64,000 nt of DNA from Henriciella sp. (GTDB lineage Bacteria; Pseudomonadota; Alphaproteobacteria; Caulobacterales; Hyphomonadaceae), in NCBI GenBank assembly GCA_013213785.1, contig JABSPZ010000006.1, forward strand, positions 310,001 through 374,000. Direction: 5' to 3'. The notes below the pieces were generated by a model. It ran no database searches, had not been told where the DNA came from, and saw only the letters and a list, made by a program, of their open reading frames with translations. How positions within the stretch are numbered: the first letter of the stretch is position 1; every line of letters begins with the position of its first letter. The position numbers and the translations under genes were made by a program. Of this stretch, positions 30,035 to 38,484 are shown in pieces.

Positions 30035-30624
30035 ACGAACGGCAGGACGGCCCACACACGCATTAAGACATAGCAGGCGCCGGCCAAACTGGCGCCTGCT
30101 AGAATGATGACGAATCCGTCTCGCGCGGTGATCGCCAGGCCAAACAGCAAAATGGCGAGGCTCGGGATAACCGGCCCAAACGGGATGAAGGACAGAGGCA
30201 GCGTCACCAAAGCTGCACCGACGCAAGCGAGCGCGACCAAATTCACAAAAGGCGGGCGCGTCAGGAACCCAAGACGCGGCTTCAAGAAGCGGTCAATTTG
30301 GACGACATACTTGTCCGCCATCTCGACCCCAGAGACCATATGCTTACGAGGAAAGCTAAACTCCAGGGCCTTCTTCGGAATCCACGGATAGGGGCGCCCG
30401 AACACCATCTGCATGGTGAAGATGAGCGTGATCAAAGCGACCAAAACGCTCGCGCCTGGAATGATGGTGAGGGGACTGATCGCAATGAACCCTAGAAGTA
30501 AGATGACCGGCCCATAAGACCTGCGCCCGACTGCATTCAACAAGTCGCCCACCGAAACGCTTTCGCCCTCTGTTTCGGAGCAGAGCGATTGCAACAAAGT
30601 GCGAAGGTTTCGAACTTGGGTCAT
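30031..30624 (-). CDS. ExoD family membrane protein
   Basis: 197 residues. A cytoplasmic N-terminus with SVGDLLNAVGRRSYGPVILLLGFIAISPLTIIPG and several membrane segments match the ExoD family (exopolysaccharide synthesis). I chose ATG 30624 (MTQVRNLR) because family members start near there; six more residues are possible. ExoD was linked to exopolysaccharide in Sinorhizobium, but its biochemical role is unclear. Confidence 0.8.
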   Translation of the reverse strand: MTQVRNLRTLLQSLCSETEGESVSVGDLLNAVGRRSYGPVILLLGFIAISPLTIIPGASVLVALITLIFTMQMVFGRPYPWIPKKALEFSFPRKHMVSGVEMADKYVVQIDRFLKPRLGFLTRPPFVNLVALACVGAALVTLPLSFIPFGPVIPSLAILLFGLAITARDGFVIILAGASLAGACYVLMRVWAVLPFV

Positions 30625-30841
30625 GTGACTCTGTAAGGCCAAGGGGAGCGTTCTGACAATTTATTTCAGCCCGAAGCTGTAGAATGCTCAACAGTGACAG
30701 TCCATCCGGACCAGCGGCTTAATGATATATCCTAACCGCAATTAGTCGCAAAATTCTGCAAAATATCTGTTTCGCTTTCTACGGGAAACTTGTAGGGGGC
30801 CCGTCGCTATTGAGGCGAAAAGGTTCGCCGAGGAAAAACAA

Positions 30842-31033
30842 ATGAATGAGCAAGTATTGGGCTCGACCGATATAGAATATATCGCAGACATGCTGCGCGC
30901 GGTTGTTTGGGCCAAGGATGATCTTTTGCAGGTTTCGGATGAAACACTCCAAGATCTCGAAACCAGTCTTAGCACTGCCGAAGCTGCACTTCGACGCGCC
31001 GCACTCGAAATGCGCGAACCCCGCCGCGCTTAG
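30842..31033 (+). CDS. Small hypothetical protein
   Basis: 63 residues, acidic helical composition (IEYIADMLRAVVWAKDDLLQV, TLQDLETSLSTAEAAL), no signal peptide. GAGG at 30830-30833 precedes the ATG. It is divergent from exoD across a 217-bp region and convergent with the methyltransferase, whose stop lies 2 bp away. Family unknown. Confidence 0.5.
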   Translation: MNEQVLGSTDIEYIADMLRAVVWAKDDLLQVSDETLQDLETSLSTAEAALRRAALEMREPRRA

Positions 31034-31034
31034 C

Positions 31035-31613
31035 TTAAGCCTTACGCGCGCTGTAATAGTGCGACTGACCTCGGTCTATCAGGCTTTCGATCTGATCGAA
31101 CCCCGTCTCCGTCAAAATCGACCTGTAAGTGTCGTCGCCGAGCGACTTCGATTGGTGTTTGGTAAGGACGTCTTCCCAGTCGCATTGCTCCTTCGGCGCG
31201 GAGAATAGGAAGCTGCCGCCCGGGCGAAGCGCCTCCGAGACGTTTCGAATAAGCTGTCGCTGCACCGTTTCAGGCAACAGGAACATCAAGCCAATTGCCA
31301 ACACGCCCTCGAAACGACGCTCAAAAAACGCGGAATGCTCAACAGCTTCGCAAGCCGCCTCGACTTCAGGAAACTTGGCACGGAACGCCGCAAGCAGACG
31401 CGGCGACGCATCAATCGCAGAAACCTTCAAGCCTGCGCCCAATAGCAAGGGAATGTTGGGGTCTCCATGCCCGCAGCCAAGGTCGAGCACACTCGAACCT
31501 TGCTCGAACTGGGCCGCCCAAATCCGGACAATGTCGCTCCCGATATCAGAGCGCGCCTGAATGAACTCCGCCGCAATCGCCTCATACCCGTTGGAGGGAT
31601 CAGACGCGGTCAT
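31035..31613 (-). CDS. Class I SAM-dependent methyltransferase
   Basis: 192 residues. Motif I VLDLGCGHGDP (~residue 43), post-I SAIDAS, and FEGVLAIGLMFLLP with ALRPGGSFLFSAP correspond to motifs II-III. It resembles small-molecule methyltransferases of the UbiE/Tam group. It follows cysS by 9 nt, so it is probably co-transcribed with it. Substrate unknown. Confidence 0.85.
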   Translation of the reverse strand: MTASDPSNGYEAIAAEFIQARSDIGSDIVRIWAAQFEQGSSVLDLGCGHGDPNIPLLLGAGLKVSAIDASPRLLAAFRAKFPEVEAACEAVEHSAFFERRFEGVLAIGLMFLLPETVQRQLIRNVSEALRPGGSFLFSAPKEQCDWEDVLTKHQSKSLGDDTYRSILTETGFDQIESLIDRGQSHYYSARKA

Positions 31614-31622
31614 GGCAGCGCT

Positions 31623-33008
31623 CTAAACCCGGCGCCAGGTGGCTCCGGACGCGCCATCCATAATCTCAATACCTTCTGCCGCGAGTTCATCGCGAAGACG
31701 GTCAGCTTCCGCCCAGTTCTTATCGGCGCGCGCCTGCACGCGTGCGGCGACCATTGCATCGATGCGCGCATTCTCGTCGCTATCGCTGCCCTGCTCCCAC
31801 TCCGCTGGCGTCCGTGTCAGCATGCCCAGCAGGGCACCTGCCGCCAACAGCTCTGCGCGAGCTTCCGCCATGCCTGCCATATCTTTGCGATCGGCGGCAC
31901 CATTCGCAGCGCCCGCAAGCCGAGAGAGCTCAGCCAGTGCGATCGGCGTGTTTAGATCATCGCTCAGCGCATCACGCACACCACGGTCCTGAGCAATTCC
32001 GCCTTCAGCGTCCCAGACGCGGCGCAGCGCCCCATAAATACGGTTGAGCGTCGCTTTGGCTTGCTCAAGCAAATCCTTGGTCCAATCGAGCGGTGCGCGG
32101 TAATGCCCGCTCAGCATAGCGAACCGGATCACCTCGCCATCCCAATCTTCCAGCAGATCATTCAGCAGAACAACATTGCCGAGGGATTTTGACATCTTCT
32201 CGCCGCCCATATCGAGGAAGCCATTGTGCATCCAGTAATTCGCCCAAGTCTGACCGTGCGCACACTCTGATTGGGCAATTTCGTTTTCGTGGTGCGGGAA
32301 TTGGAGATCTACGCCGCCGCCATGAATATCGACGGTCTTGCCGAGATGCTTGGTCGCCATGGCAGAACACTCGATATGCCAGCCTGGTCGGCCGCGGCCC
32401 CATTTACTGTCCCAGATGGCGTCTTCTGGCTCGCCCGGTTTTGCGAACTTCCAAAGCGCAAAATCAGACGGGTCGCGTTTGCCCAGATCGACATCGACAC
32501 GGGCCCCAGCTTGATTGTCTTCCGGCTTACGTTTCGCAAGGCGGCCATAGTCTTCCATTTGCGGAACATTGAAGAAGACGCCCGCGTCGGTGGCATAGGC
32601 GTAACCTTTGCGCTCCAGCGTTTCGATGATGTCGAGCATTTCACCAACGTGATCGGTTGCCCATGGGACGATCGTTGGCGGCAGCGCGTTCACTGCAGCA
32701 GCGTCTTCATCATAGATCTTCGCGTACTTGGTCGTGATCTCTTCGATCGACTCGCCCGTCTCTTGGCTCGCCGTGATGATCTTATCTTCAATATCGGTAA
32801 CGTTGCGCGCATAGACCACGGCGTCCTCACCATAGGTGGAGCGCAAAAGACGAAACAGAGTGTCAAACACCATTACTGGCCGGAAGTTACCAATATGGGC
32901 GCGGTTATAAACGGTTGGCCCGCAGACATACATGGTCACGCGGGAAGGATCTTGGGGCTCAAAAACGCGTTTTTCGCGGTTCAGCGAATCGTAAAGGCGG
33001 ATAGACAT
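31623..33008 (-). CDS. cysS: Cysteinyl-tRNA synthetase
   Basis: 461 residues, class I. The zinc-site and HIGH-like motifs (YVCGPTVYNRAHIGNFRP), the GWHIECSAM motif and the KMSKS loop (GEKMSKSLGN) are all present. It charges tRNA-Cys. The ATG has no good Shine-Dalgarno sequence. Upstream lies a 13-residue peptide ORF with four Cys codons (33069-33110), suggesting control by cysteine availability. The methyltransferase gene follows. Confidence 0.97.
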   Translation of the reverse strand: MSIRLYDSLNREKRVFEPQDPSRVTMYVCGPTVYNRAHIGNFRPVMVFDTLFRLLRSTYGEDAVVYARNVTDIEDKIITASQETGESIEEITTKYAKIYDEDAAAVNALPPTIVPWATDHVGEMLDIIETLERKGYAYATDAGVFFNVPQMEDYGRLAKRKPEDNQAGARVDVDLGKRDPSDFALWKFAKPGEPEDAIWDSKWGRGRPGWHIECSAMATKHLGKTVDIHGGGVDLQFPHHENEIAQSECAHGQTWANYWMHNGFLDMGGEKMSKSLGNVVLLNDLLEDWDGEVIRFAMLSGHYRAPLDWTKDLLEQAKATLNRIYGALRRVWDAEGGIAQDRGVRDALSDDLNTPIALAELSRLAGAANGAADRKDMAGMAEARAELLAAGALLGMLTRTPAEWEQGSDSDENARIDAMVAARVQARADKNWAEADRLRDELAAEGIEIMDGASGATWRRV

Positions 33009-33068
33009 GTCGAACTCATCTGTCAGGGAAAAAGAGGTAAAGCGAAGGCTGGCTAAGGCGGGTGGGCC

Positions 33069-33110
33069 CTAGCCGCAAATACAGACGCAACAGATGACGT
33101 GCTTTTGCAT
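33069..33110 (-). CDS. Putative cysteine-rich leader peptide upstream of cysS
   Basis: The ORF encodes MQKHVICCVCICG and stops with TAG. GAGGAG lies six bases before its ATG, a better ribosome site than that of cysS itself. Four of 13 codons are Cys (TGT, TGC, TGT, TGC), a composition unlikely by chance. Just past the last Cys codon, GGCTAGG pairs with CCTTAGCC (one bulged T), a hairpin covering the stop codon. A pyrimidine tract (CTCTTTTTCCC on the minus strand, about 33036-33026) follows before cysS. The layout resembles amino-acid attenuators; the mechanism is inference. Confidence 0.7.
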   Translation of the reverse strand: MQKHVICCVCICG

Positions 33111-33169
33111 CGCCGACTCCTCAATCTAGCGCTGACTTAGGCGTCTAAACGGGATTTGGCAATGGCAGG

Positions 33170-34186
33170 TTAAAGCTCTCCGAGATCAATCAGAGAATTG
33201 GTGCTCGCTAAGACTGCCTCTTTGGCCGGAATATAGTCCAACCCTAGCACGCGCTTCGATTTCTCGTTCGAAAAGGATCGTTCTTTTTCGAGCTCTGGCA
33301 AGATTTGTTTGAGCGTTGGATTTACCAGCGTCAACATGCGCACCAACCAACTCGGCAACTCTCCCTTTGGAAGCTTGCGGTCCGGATAGGCCTCTCGAAG
33401 GATTTCGCCAATCCGCGCAAAGCTCAGAATTTTGTCACCGACAAGGAACCGCTCGCCAGCGGCTTCCGGGGCTTCCATCGCTGCAACATGGGCATGCGCG
33501 ACATCGCGAACATCGACGATACCGAAGGTCAATTTCGGGAATGCTGGAACCTTGTTCAACATTGGCTGCGTGACAAGCTCCAATGAAGCCGACACGTCAG
33601 CGCTCATGGCGGGTCCAAGCACAGCCACCGGGTTAATGGTCGCCAGCTCCAACCCTGCGCCATCGCCTTCAATATAGTCCCAGGCTGCCTTTTCGGCGAT
33701 CGCCTTCGACCGCGTATAAGCTGTATTGTCTTTGAGATTGTCCGGGTTTGACCAGTGTGTTTCGTCCAAAACCGGTGGACGGCTATCGCCCCACCCATAA
33801 GCGATTGAGGCCATAGAGGACGTCATCACGGCACGCTTCACACCCGCGGCTTTTGCAGCTTTGAGTGCACGAAGGGCGCCTTCTTTTGCCGGAATGATCA
33901 AATCATTTGGATCTTTGGGAAGATTGCTCGGGATGGGAGAAGCAAGGTGCTGGAGATAAGTCACACCCTCCATGGCTTTGGCCCACCCCTCATCCTTTGT
34001 CAGGTCGGCGCTGACCAGTTCAATCTCAATCGGTTTACCCGAATATTTGCTCAAGGTGGCATTCAGCTGCTCGGCTTTACTAGCGGAGCGCGCGGTACCG
34101 CGGACTTCATAGCCCTTATTGATCAGCGCGAGAATTGTGTGCGACGCGATAAAACCGGTGGCGCCGGTAACGAGAACTTTGGTCAT
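33170..34186 (-). CDS. NAD(P)-dependent epimerase/dehydratase (dihydroflavonol-reductase-like, extended SDR)
   Basis: 338 residues. N-terminal GATGFIASHTILALINKG binds the dinucleotide. The catalytic Ser lies in MTSSMASIAYG and Tyr/Lys in AYTRSK. The sequence resembles the DFR/cinnamoyl-CoA-reductase-like branch that reduces carbonyls. AGGAGG-like bases (AGGAGGCC) precede the ATG. It is transcribed toward the cysS leader; 59 bp separate its stop from the leader ATG. Confidence 0.88.
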   Translation of the reverse strand: MTKVLVTGATGFIASHTILALINKGYEVRGTARSASKAEQLNATLSKYSGKPIEIELVSADLTKDEGWAKAMEGVTYLQHLASPIPSNLPKDPNDLIIPAKEGALRALKAAKAAGVKRAVMTSSMASIAYGWGDSRPPVLDETHWSNPDNLKDNTAYTRSKAIAEKAAWDYIEGDGAGLELATINPVAVLGPAMSADVSASLELVTQPMLNKVPAFPKLTFGIVDVRDVAHAHVAAMEAPEAAGERFLVGDKILSFARIGEILREAYPDRKLPKGELPSWLVRMLTLVNPTLKQILPELEKERSFSNEKSKRVLGLDYIPAKEAVLASTNSLIDLGEL

Positions 34187-34246
34187 GAGAAGGCCTCCTT
34201 GTGGAATTCTGAACGATTTGTTCGATATTCACAAGAGATCGCCTGA

Positions 34247-35203
34247 TCACGATTTTGGATTTGCGCTCCGTCGCTCGCGCCAGCCAATGTAGAATGTAGA
34301 CACAACGATGATCGCCGCACCGACCCAAACGCTCACGCCAGGGATCAAGCGAAACACCCAGAAGTCGGCAACCGCTGACATGGGCAGGCGGAGATAGTCG
34401 ATCGGCGATAAGAAAGACGCATCACCGATGCTCATCGCGTAGATGAAGCAAAATTGCGACGCGAACCCGAACGCACTCATCGCCAAGATGAGCATCCAAT
34501 CCTGCAGCGAGACTTCGTGCCAAAACACATAGAGAAACGGCGCCAGCAAAATACTCGAGAACATGTTCGCATAAAGCAAGAGCACCATGGCGGGCAGCTC
34601 AGCGCTTAGGAATTTCACCATAACGATCGCGGCTGCCAAACTGAAGGCGCTGATCAGCGCTACCAGACTGCCGAGATCAAAGCCGCTCATGTCGAGCGCG
34701 CCCGGCTGCCAAAAGAAAAACAGGCCCGGCATGACCATGATTAGAACCCCTAAGAATCCAACAATCAGCGCGGCCCAGCGATGCGGTCCCACAAACTCGC
34801 GCAGGGCCAGCGCGGCAAGCAGGGTTACGAAGAGTGGGCGCGTAAAACTTATCGCGTTGAACTGCGCCAAGGTCAGCATGAAGAAATCAGAGACCGCGAC
34901 AATGGCGAGGGTAAAGCCAAGCGTTCCGAACAGACTTCGCCAAATGAGCAACCAAGGCCGCTTCGTCTTCATCTTGTCAAAGCCGATCGCCGCCACGAAT
35001 GGCAGCGCCATAGTCATTCCGAAAAACGCCCGCCAAAAGGCTAGGAAAACGGGATGAACATCCGCCGATAAGAGCTTGTTGAGCAGAAGGTAGAAGGTAA
35101 ACCCGACCCCAGACAGAACCATGACAAAAGCGCCGCGCAGATTGCCTGAGAGCCCCGTCCTGTTAACCTGTTCGTAACCGGATCCTTCCCCCTTATCTGA
35201 CAT
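34247..35203 (-). CDS. EamA/DMT superfamily transporter
   Basis: 318 residues with ten predicted membrane segments in two EamA repeats (residues ~25-150 and ~165-305), e.g. GAFVMVLSGVGFTFYLLLN and WAALIVGFLGVLIMVMPGLFFF. Probably exports a metabolite; substrate unknown. The likely start is ATG 35203. This ATG and that of the plus-strand gene at 35202 share the palindrome CATG, so the two divergent genes touch at their start codons. Confidence 0.88.
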   Translation of the reverse strand: MSDKGEGSGYEQVNRTGLSGNLRGAFVMVLSGVGFTFYLLLNKLLSADVHPVFLAFWRAFFGMTMALPFVAAIGFDKMKTKRPWLLIWRSLFGTLGFTLAIVAVSDFFMLTLAQFNAISFTRPLFVTLLAALALREFVGPHRWAALIVGFLGVLIMVMPGLFFFWQPGALDMSGFDLGSLVALISAFSLAAAIVMVKFLSAELPAMVLLLYANMFSSILLAPFLYVFWHEVSLQDWMLILAMSAFGFASQFCFIYAMSIGDASFLSPIDYLRLPMSAVADFWVFRLIPGVSVWVGAAIIVVSTFYIGWRERRSANPKS

Positions 35204-35474
35204 GAACAATTTCTCCGCAGCCGATTTAGACGCTATAGACCGCCTTTGGCGATCTGTTCCAGCGGATCATGTTTGGACCGGCTGGTCGGCCAGCGGAGAG
35301 GAACCAAAAGAGATCACCCTCTACCGCACACAGGCGCACTGGCGCCGCTTTCCCTTACGCAAGTCAAACGGCGAATTTGTACTCTTTGACGATCGCGGCA
35401 CGGAGGTCGCCAGGTCGGCCACGCCTGAGGATCTTTTGCAACAAGTTGAGGCGATTCCAGGCCTGACAGCCTAG
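35202..35474 (+). CDS. Small hypothetical protein
   Basis: 90 residues with the look of a real soluble alphaproteobacterial protein: LWRSVPADHVWTGWSAS, ITLYRTQAHWRRFPLRKSNG, FVLFDDRG. No signal peptide. The ATG overlaps the divergent EamA start. It is convergent with the SDR gene, whose stop is 1 bp away. Family unnamed to me. Confidence 0.65.
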   Translation: MNNFSAADLDAIDRLWRSVPADHVWTGWSASGEEPKEITLYRTQAHWRRFPLRKSNGEFVLFDDRGTEVARSATPEDLLQQVEAIPGLTA

Positions 35475-35475
35475 A

Positions 35476-36363
35476 TCAGCTGCCCTGCCCACCGCGCATC
35501 GCCTCAGCCATTTGTTCGGCTTGTTCTGGCGTGATCCCCAGCGCGTCCAAGATGGGGCCGCCGAGTTGCTCATTCCAGCTATGCGGCGGTCCCACGGTAA
35601 TGCCGCCATCCACAACGAACTCGCCGCCAGTGACAAATCCAGCCGCATCCGAACTTAAGAACGCTGCCATATTTGCAATATCTTCGCCTTTCCCAGTCCG
35701 GCCAACAGGCTGCATGGCCCCGCCAGCCTGGGCGACCATCTCCGCCATCTGATCGGCTTGTTCACGCGGTAATCCTAAGGACGCCCCGAAGATCGACGTG
35801 GCGATAAACCCAGGCAGGATCGCATTCACCCGAATCTGGTGCTTGGAAAGTTCAGCAGCCGCCAGCTTCGAGAAATGCGCCACCGCTTTCTTTGCGACAG
35901 AGTAAGTGATTGGGGCGTATCCCGCGCACACCGCTGAGATGGAAGATGTGTTGATGACGCTGCCGCCCCCGCGCGCTTTCATATGTGGCACCGCGAAATG
36001 CGTTCCCGCAAAAACAGACTTTAACAGCAAGTCCATGGTGAAACTGTAGCCATCAAGGTCGAGCTCTTCCACGGAACTCGAGGTCCCGCCGCTTCCAGCA
36101 TTGTTCCAGAGAATGTCGAGCCCCCCAAACGTATCGACCGCTGACTGCATCAAAGCTTCTAATGCTTTCATGTCGGTCACGTCGCAATGCTGGTAGGCGA
36201 CTTTGTCTTCGCCAAACCGCGCAACAAGCGCAGCGCCTTTATCATCTTGAAGATCAGCGGCGACGACTTGCGCGCCAGCCTCGACGAAAACCTCAACCCC
36301 GGACGCGCCAATCCCGCTCGCGGCGCCGGTGATGACTGCCACTTTGCCTGTTAAGTCCGTCAT
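35476..36363 (-). CDS. Short-chain dehydrogenase/reductase (SDR)
   Basis: 295 residues. TGAASGIG cofactor motif, DLQD after beta-2 (NAD preference), NNAG, catalytic SSIS and Tyr/Lys as YSVAK. I chose ATG 36363, which has AGGAGG six bases upstream; a longer frame lacks this. A ~45-residue C-terminal tail beyond FVVDGG is Met/Gln/Glu-rich. Substrate unknown. Confidence 0.9.
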   Translation of the reverse strand: MTDLTGKVAVITGAASGIGASGVEVFVEAGAQVVAADLQDDKGAALVARFGEDKVAYQHCDVTDMKALEALMQSAVDTFGGLDILWNNAGSGGTSSSVEELDLDGYSFTMDLLLKSVFAGTHFAVPHMKARGGGSVINTSSISAVCAGYAPITYSVAKKAVAHFSKLAAAELSKHQIRVNAILPGFIATSIFGASLGLPREQADQMAEMVAQAGGAMQPVGRTGKGEDIANMAAFLSSDAAGFVTGGEFVVDGGITVGPPHSWNEQLGGPILDALGITPEQAEQMAEAMRGGQGS

Positions 36364-36524
36364 GAAGATCCTCCTGAATTTTGTTTTGCGCATGGGGCGG
36401 GATGGTAACGCGCGCGTCAAGGCGGTTCGCCGCGTCAATCGAGACTCAAATCGGATCCTGACAAAGTTTGGCAGGAGCCTCTGTTAGGGTCAGAGCCTCA
36501 ACCAATCACAGAAGGAGCCCTCCC

Positions 36525-36899
36525 ATGACTTTCACACCTAACCACTTTGCTTGCTGGTTCGAAATCCCGGTGTCCGATCTCGAAGCTTCCCGGGATTTCT
36601 ACGCCAAAGTCTTCGATATGGAGCTTAAGATCGAAGATGGCGGACCCAATGATTTGGTGATGTTTCCGGTCGGGGACGAAGCCGGCGGCGTCTCTGGGCA
36701 TCTCTATCCAGGAACACCGTCCGAGAATGGCCCGACCATTCACCTCGTGGTTCCAGACAGTCTCGCAGCGGCGCGCCCTCGGCTCGAAGCCGCCGGTGGA
36801 AAGGTCGAATCTGAGAATATTGAGATCCCTACCGGACACTTTTGCTATGCCCGCGATTTAGATGGCAATTCGATCGGTCTGTTCGAATTCAAATCCTAA
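36525..36899 (+). CDS. VOC (glyoxalase/bleomycin-resistance) family protein
   Basis: 124 residues. ACWFEIPVSDLEASRDFYAKVF is the standard beta-alpha-beta start of a single VOC module, and GHFCYARDLDGNSIGLFEF its end, with Glu/His positions consistent with metal binding. The ATG at 36525 has GAAGGAG ten bases upstream. It could be a lyase, dioxygenase or binding protein; no substrate can be assigned. Confidence 0.85.
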   Translation: MTFTPNHFACWFEIPVSDLEASRDFYAKVFDMELKIEDGGPNDLVMFPVGDEAGGVSGHLYPGTPSENGPTIHLVVPDSLAAARPRLEAAGGKVESENIEIPTGHFCYARDLDGNSIGLFEFKS

Positions 36900-36909
36900 A
36901 CCAAAGACC

Positions 36910-36942
36910 GCCGCCTTTAGCCCCTGTTTTGCTGAAGGCGGC
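36910..36942 (+). terminator. Hairpin after the VOC gene (weak terminator)
   Basis: GCCGCCTT pairs with AAGGCGGC, with an inner AGC/GCT pair inside a 17-nt interval. It has no long T tract, so termination may be partial. A possible rpsD promoter (TTGACT at 36945-36950, then TTTTAC after 17 bp) follows. Confidence 0.5.
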
Positions 36943-37067
36943 GCTTGACTCTTGGCGTCTAATCTTGTTTTACACGCCGCTTCAGGACGGGTCGGTGTGG
37001 CGCTGCCGTTGTAATCGTTACTTTCACGAAGAGAGTGACCAGCCCACGTCAAAAATTGAGGTCTAAT

Positions 37068-37685
37068 ATGTCACGTCGTCACTCGGCGAAGTACAAGATT
37101 GATCGCCGTGTCGGCGAGAACATCTGGGGACGCCCCAAATCACCAGTTAACAAGCGCCCAAACAAGCCAGGTCAGCACGGTCCAAACCGCCGTGGTAAAG
37201 TTTCTGACTTCGGTATGCAGCTGATGGCCAAGCAGAAACTCAAGTTTCACTATGGCGACATCACTGAGAAACAGTTCCGCGCGACGTTTGTTGAAGCAGC
37301 TCGCCGTAAAGGCAACACCGCTGAGAACCTGATCGGTCTGCTCGAGTCTCGTCTCGACGCATTCGTTTACCGTTCGAAGTTCGTACCAACAATCTTCGCA
37401 GCACGTCAGTTCGTGAACCACGGTCACGTCACTGTAAACGGAGTGAAGACAAATATCGGGTCTTACCGCCTCAAGCCAGGCGACGTTGTTCAAGTTCGCG
37501 AAAAGTCTCGCAACATGGCGCTCGTTCTTGAAGCCCTCGGCTCTCCAGAGCGCGACCTGCCGGAATATATTGAAGTCGACCCAAAAGCGATGACGGCAAC
37601 ATATATCCGCATGCCAGAACTTTCCGACGTCCCATACCCGGTTCAAATGGAACCAGCCCAGGTCGTCGAATACTATTCTTCATAA
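37068..37685 (+). CDS. rpsD: 30S ribosomal protein S4
   Basis: 205 residues beginning [14 protein letters not shown]. The S4 core with [33 protein letters not shown] (S4 RNA-binding domain) is unmistakable. It nucleates 30S assembly. ATG 37068 has GAGG ten bases upstream. It is a monocistronic unit with its own terminator, as in many alphaproteobacteria where rpsD is apart from the alpha operon. Confidence 0.98.
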   Translation: MSRRHSAKYKIDRRVGENIWGRPKSPVNKRPNKPGQHGPNRRGKVSDFGMQLMAKQKLKFHYGDITEKQFRATFVEAARRKGNTAENLIGLLESRLDAFVYRSKFVPTIFAARQFVNHGHVTVNGVKTNIGSYRLKPGDVVQVREKSRNMALVLEALGSPERDLPEYIEVDPKAMTATYIRMPELSDVPYPVQMEPAQVVEYYSS

Positions 37686-37710
37686 CAAGTTTAACTTGTT
37701 AAAATTTAGA

Positions 37711-37743
37711 AGCCGCGCTTTCTTGGCGCGGCTTTTTCTTTTT
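37711..37743 (+). terminator. Rho-independent terminator of rpsD
   Basis: AGCCGCGC pairs with GCGCGGCT around a 7-nt loop and is followed by TTTTTCTTTTT. A small AACAAGTT/AACTTGTT palindrome lies just after the stop codon (37684-37700). Confidence 0.92.
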
Positions 37744-37753
37744 GGAGAAACAG

Positions 37754-38387
37754 ATGAGAAATATTGCGCTCGCGAGTTCGCTAATCTGTATTTCAGGGTG
37801 TCAGCTTTCGTATGCAGACCCAATGCAGCGGTTCGAGGCGTTTGGCTGCGAAATCGAGGATTTAAGGCGCTGAATCTCAACCAGTTGAAGATCGAGCAGA
37901 GGAGATCTATGCCGCAGAGCTTTGGATTAGTTTGGGAAGGTTGTCCCCAACTTCGATTATTCTCTCCGGCCAGAACGGCAGGTGGCAACTCAACAGTTTT
38001 GTCGGGCGTTCGGATCTTGAGAAGACTACATCGGGCGTCTTTGCTGGTGAGTACAGATCAGTCTTCTTCGAGGTTCCCGCAGACCGGGTTATTCAGTTCA
38101 AACAGGCTCTATCAGAGCAGAACTTAAGTACTCTGCCGGCGCCAAAGCCCTCCGTTACGAATACACCGAACAGCAACGGTGTGGTTGGCAAAATATGCCT
38201 CGACGGCGCTAGGCTTCAGGCCAAGTACCTTTCTCCCGAAACGGTTTGGGCCGTGGACCAACATCAGTGCCACGGACGATCGGATATCGATGCTTTCGCA
38301 GACGTCCTGTTTGATCTCGCCTTGGAGTTTGACCCCAAACTGGAAGCTTATCGTTTCACGCTGCCAAGCCGCGACGGATCCGATTAG
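37754..38387 (+). pseudogene. Lipoprotein gene interrupted by a frameshift
   Basis: An ATG with GGAG upstream starts a 39-codon frame with a lipobox (LICISGCQLS) that ends at TGA 37871-37873. The +1 frame is open from 37866 to 38387 and continues with protein-like sequence (AESQPVEDRAEEIYAAELW, then WQLNSFVGRSDLEK). It has no start codon of its own with a ribosome site (only a bare TTG at 37932). Dropping one base near the TTTAAGG at 37861-37867 joins both parts into a ~210-residue lipoprotein. Either a pseudogene or a sequencing error. Family unknown. Confidence 0.6.
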
Positions 38388-38484
38388 AAACCCCTTAAAA
38401 GCCGCATTCGCAACAGCTTACCCGCTTGTTTTCAAAGCAGAACCATGCTCGGTATTGCGAAAACTAGGGGGAGAAACTGCGTCC

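Noticed and set aside
37696-38127. 143-codon plus-strand frame overlapping the lipoprotein region
   Set aside because: It starts inside the rpsD terminator and has an Arg/Phe/Ser-rich, non-protein-like composition; it is a shadow of the frameshifted lipoprotein.
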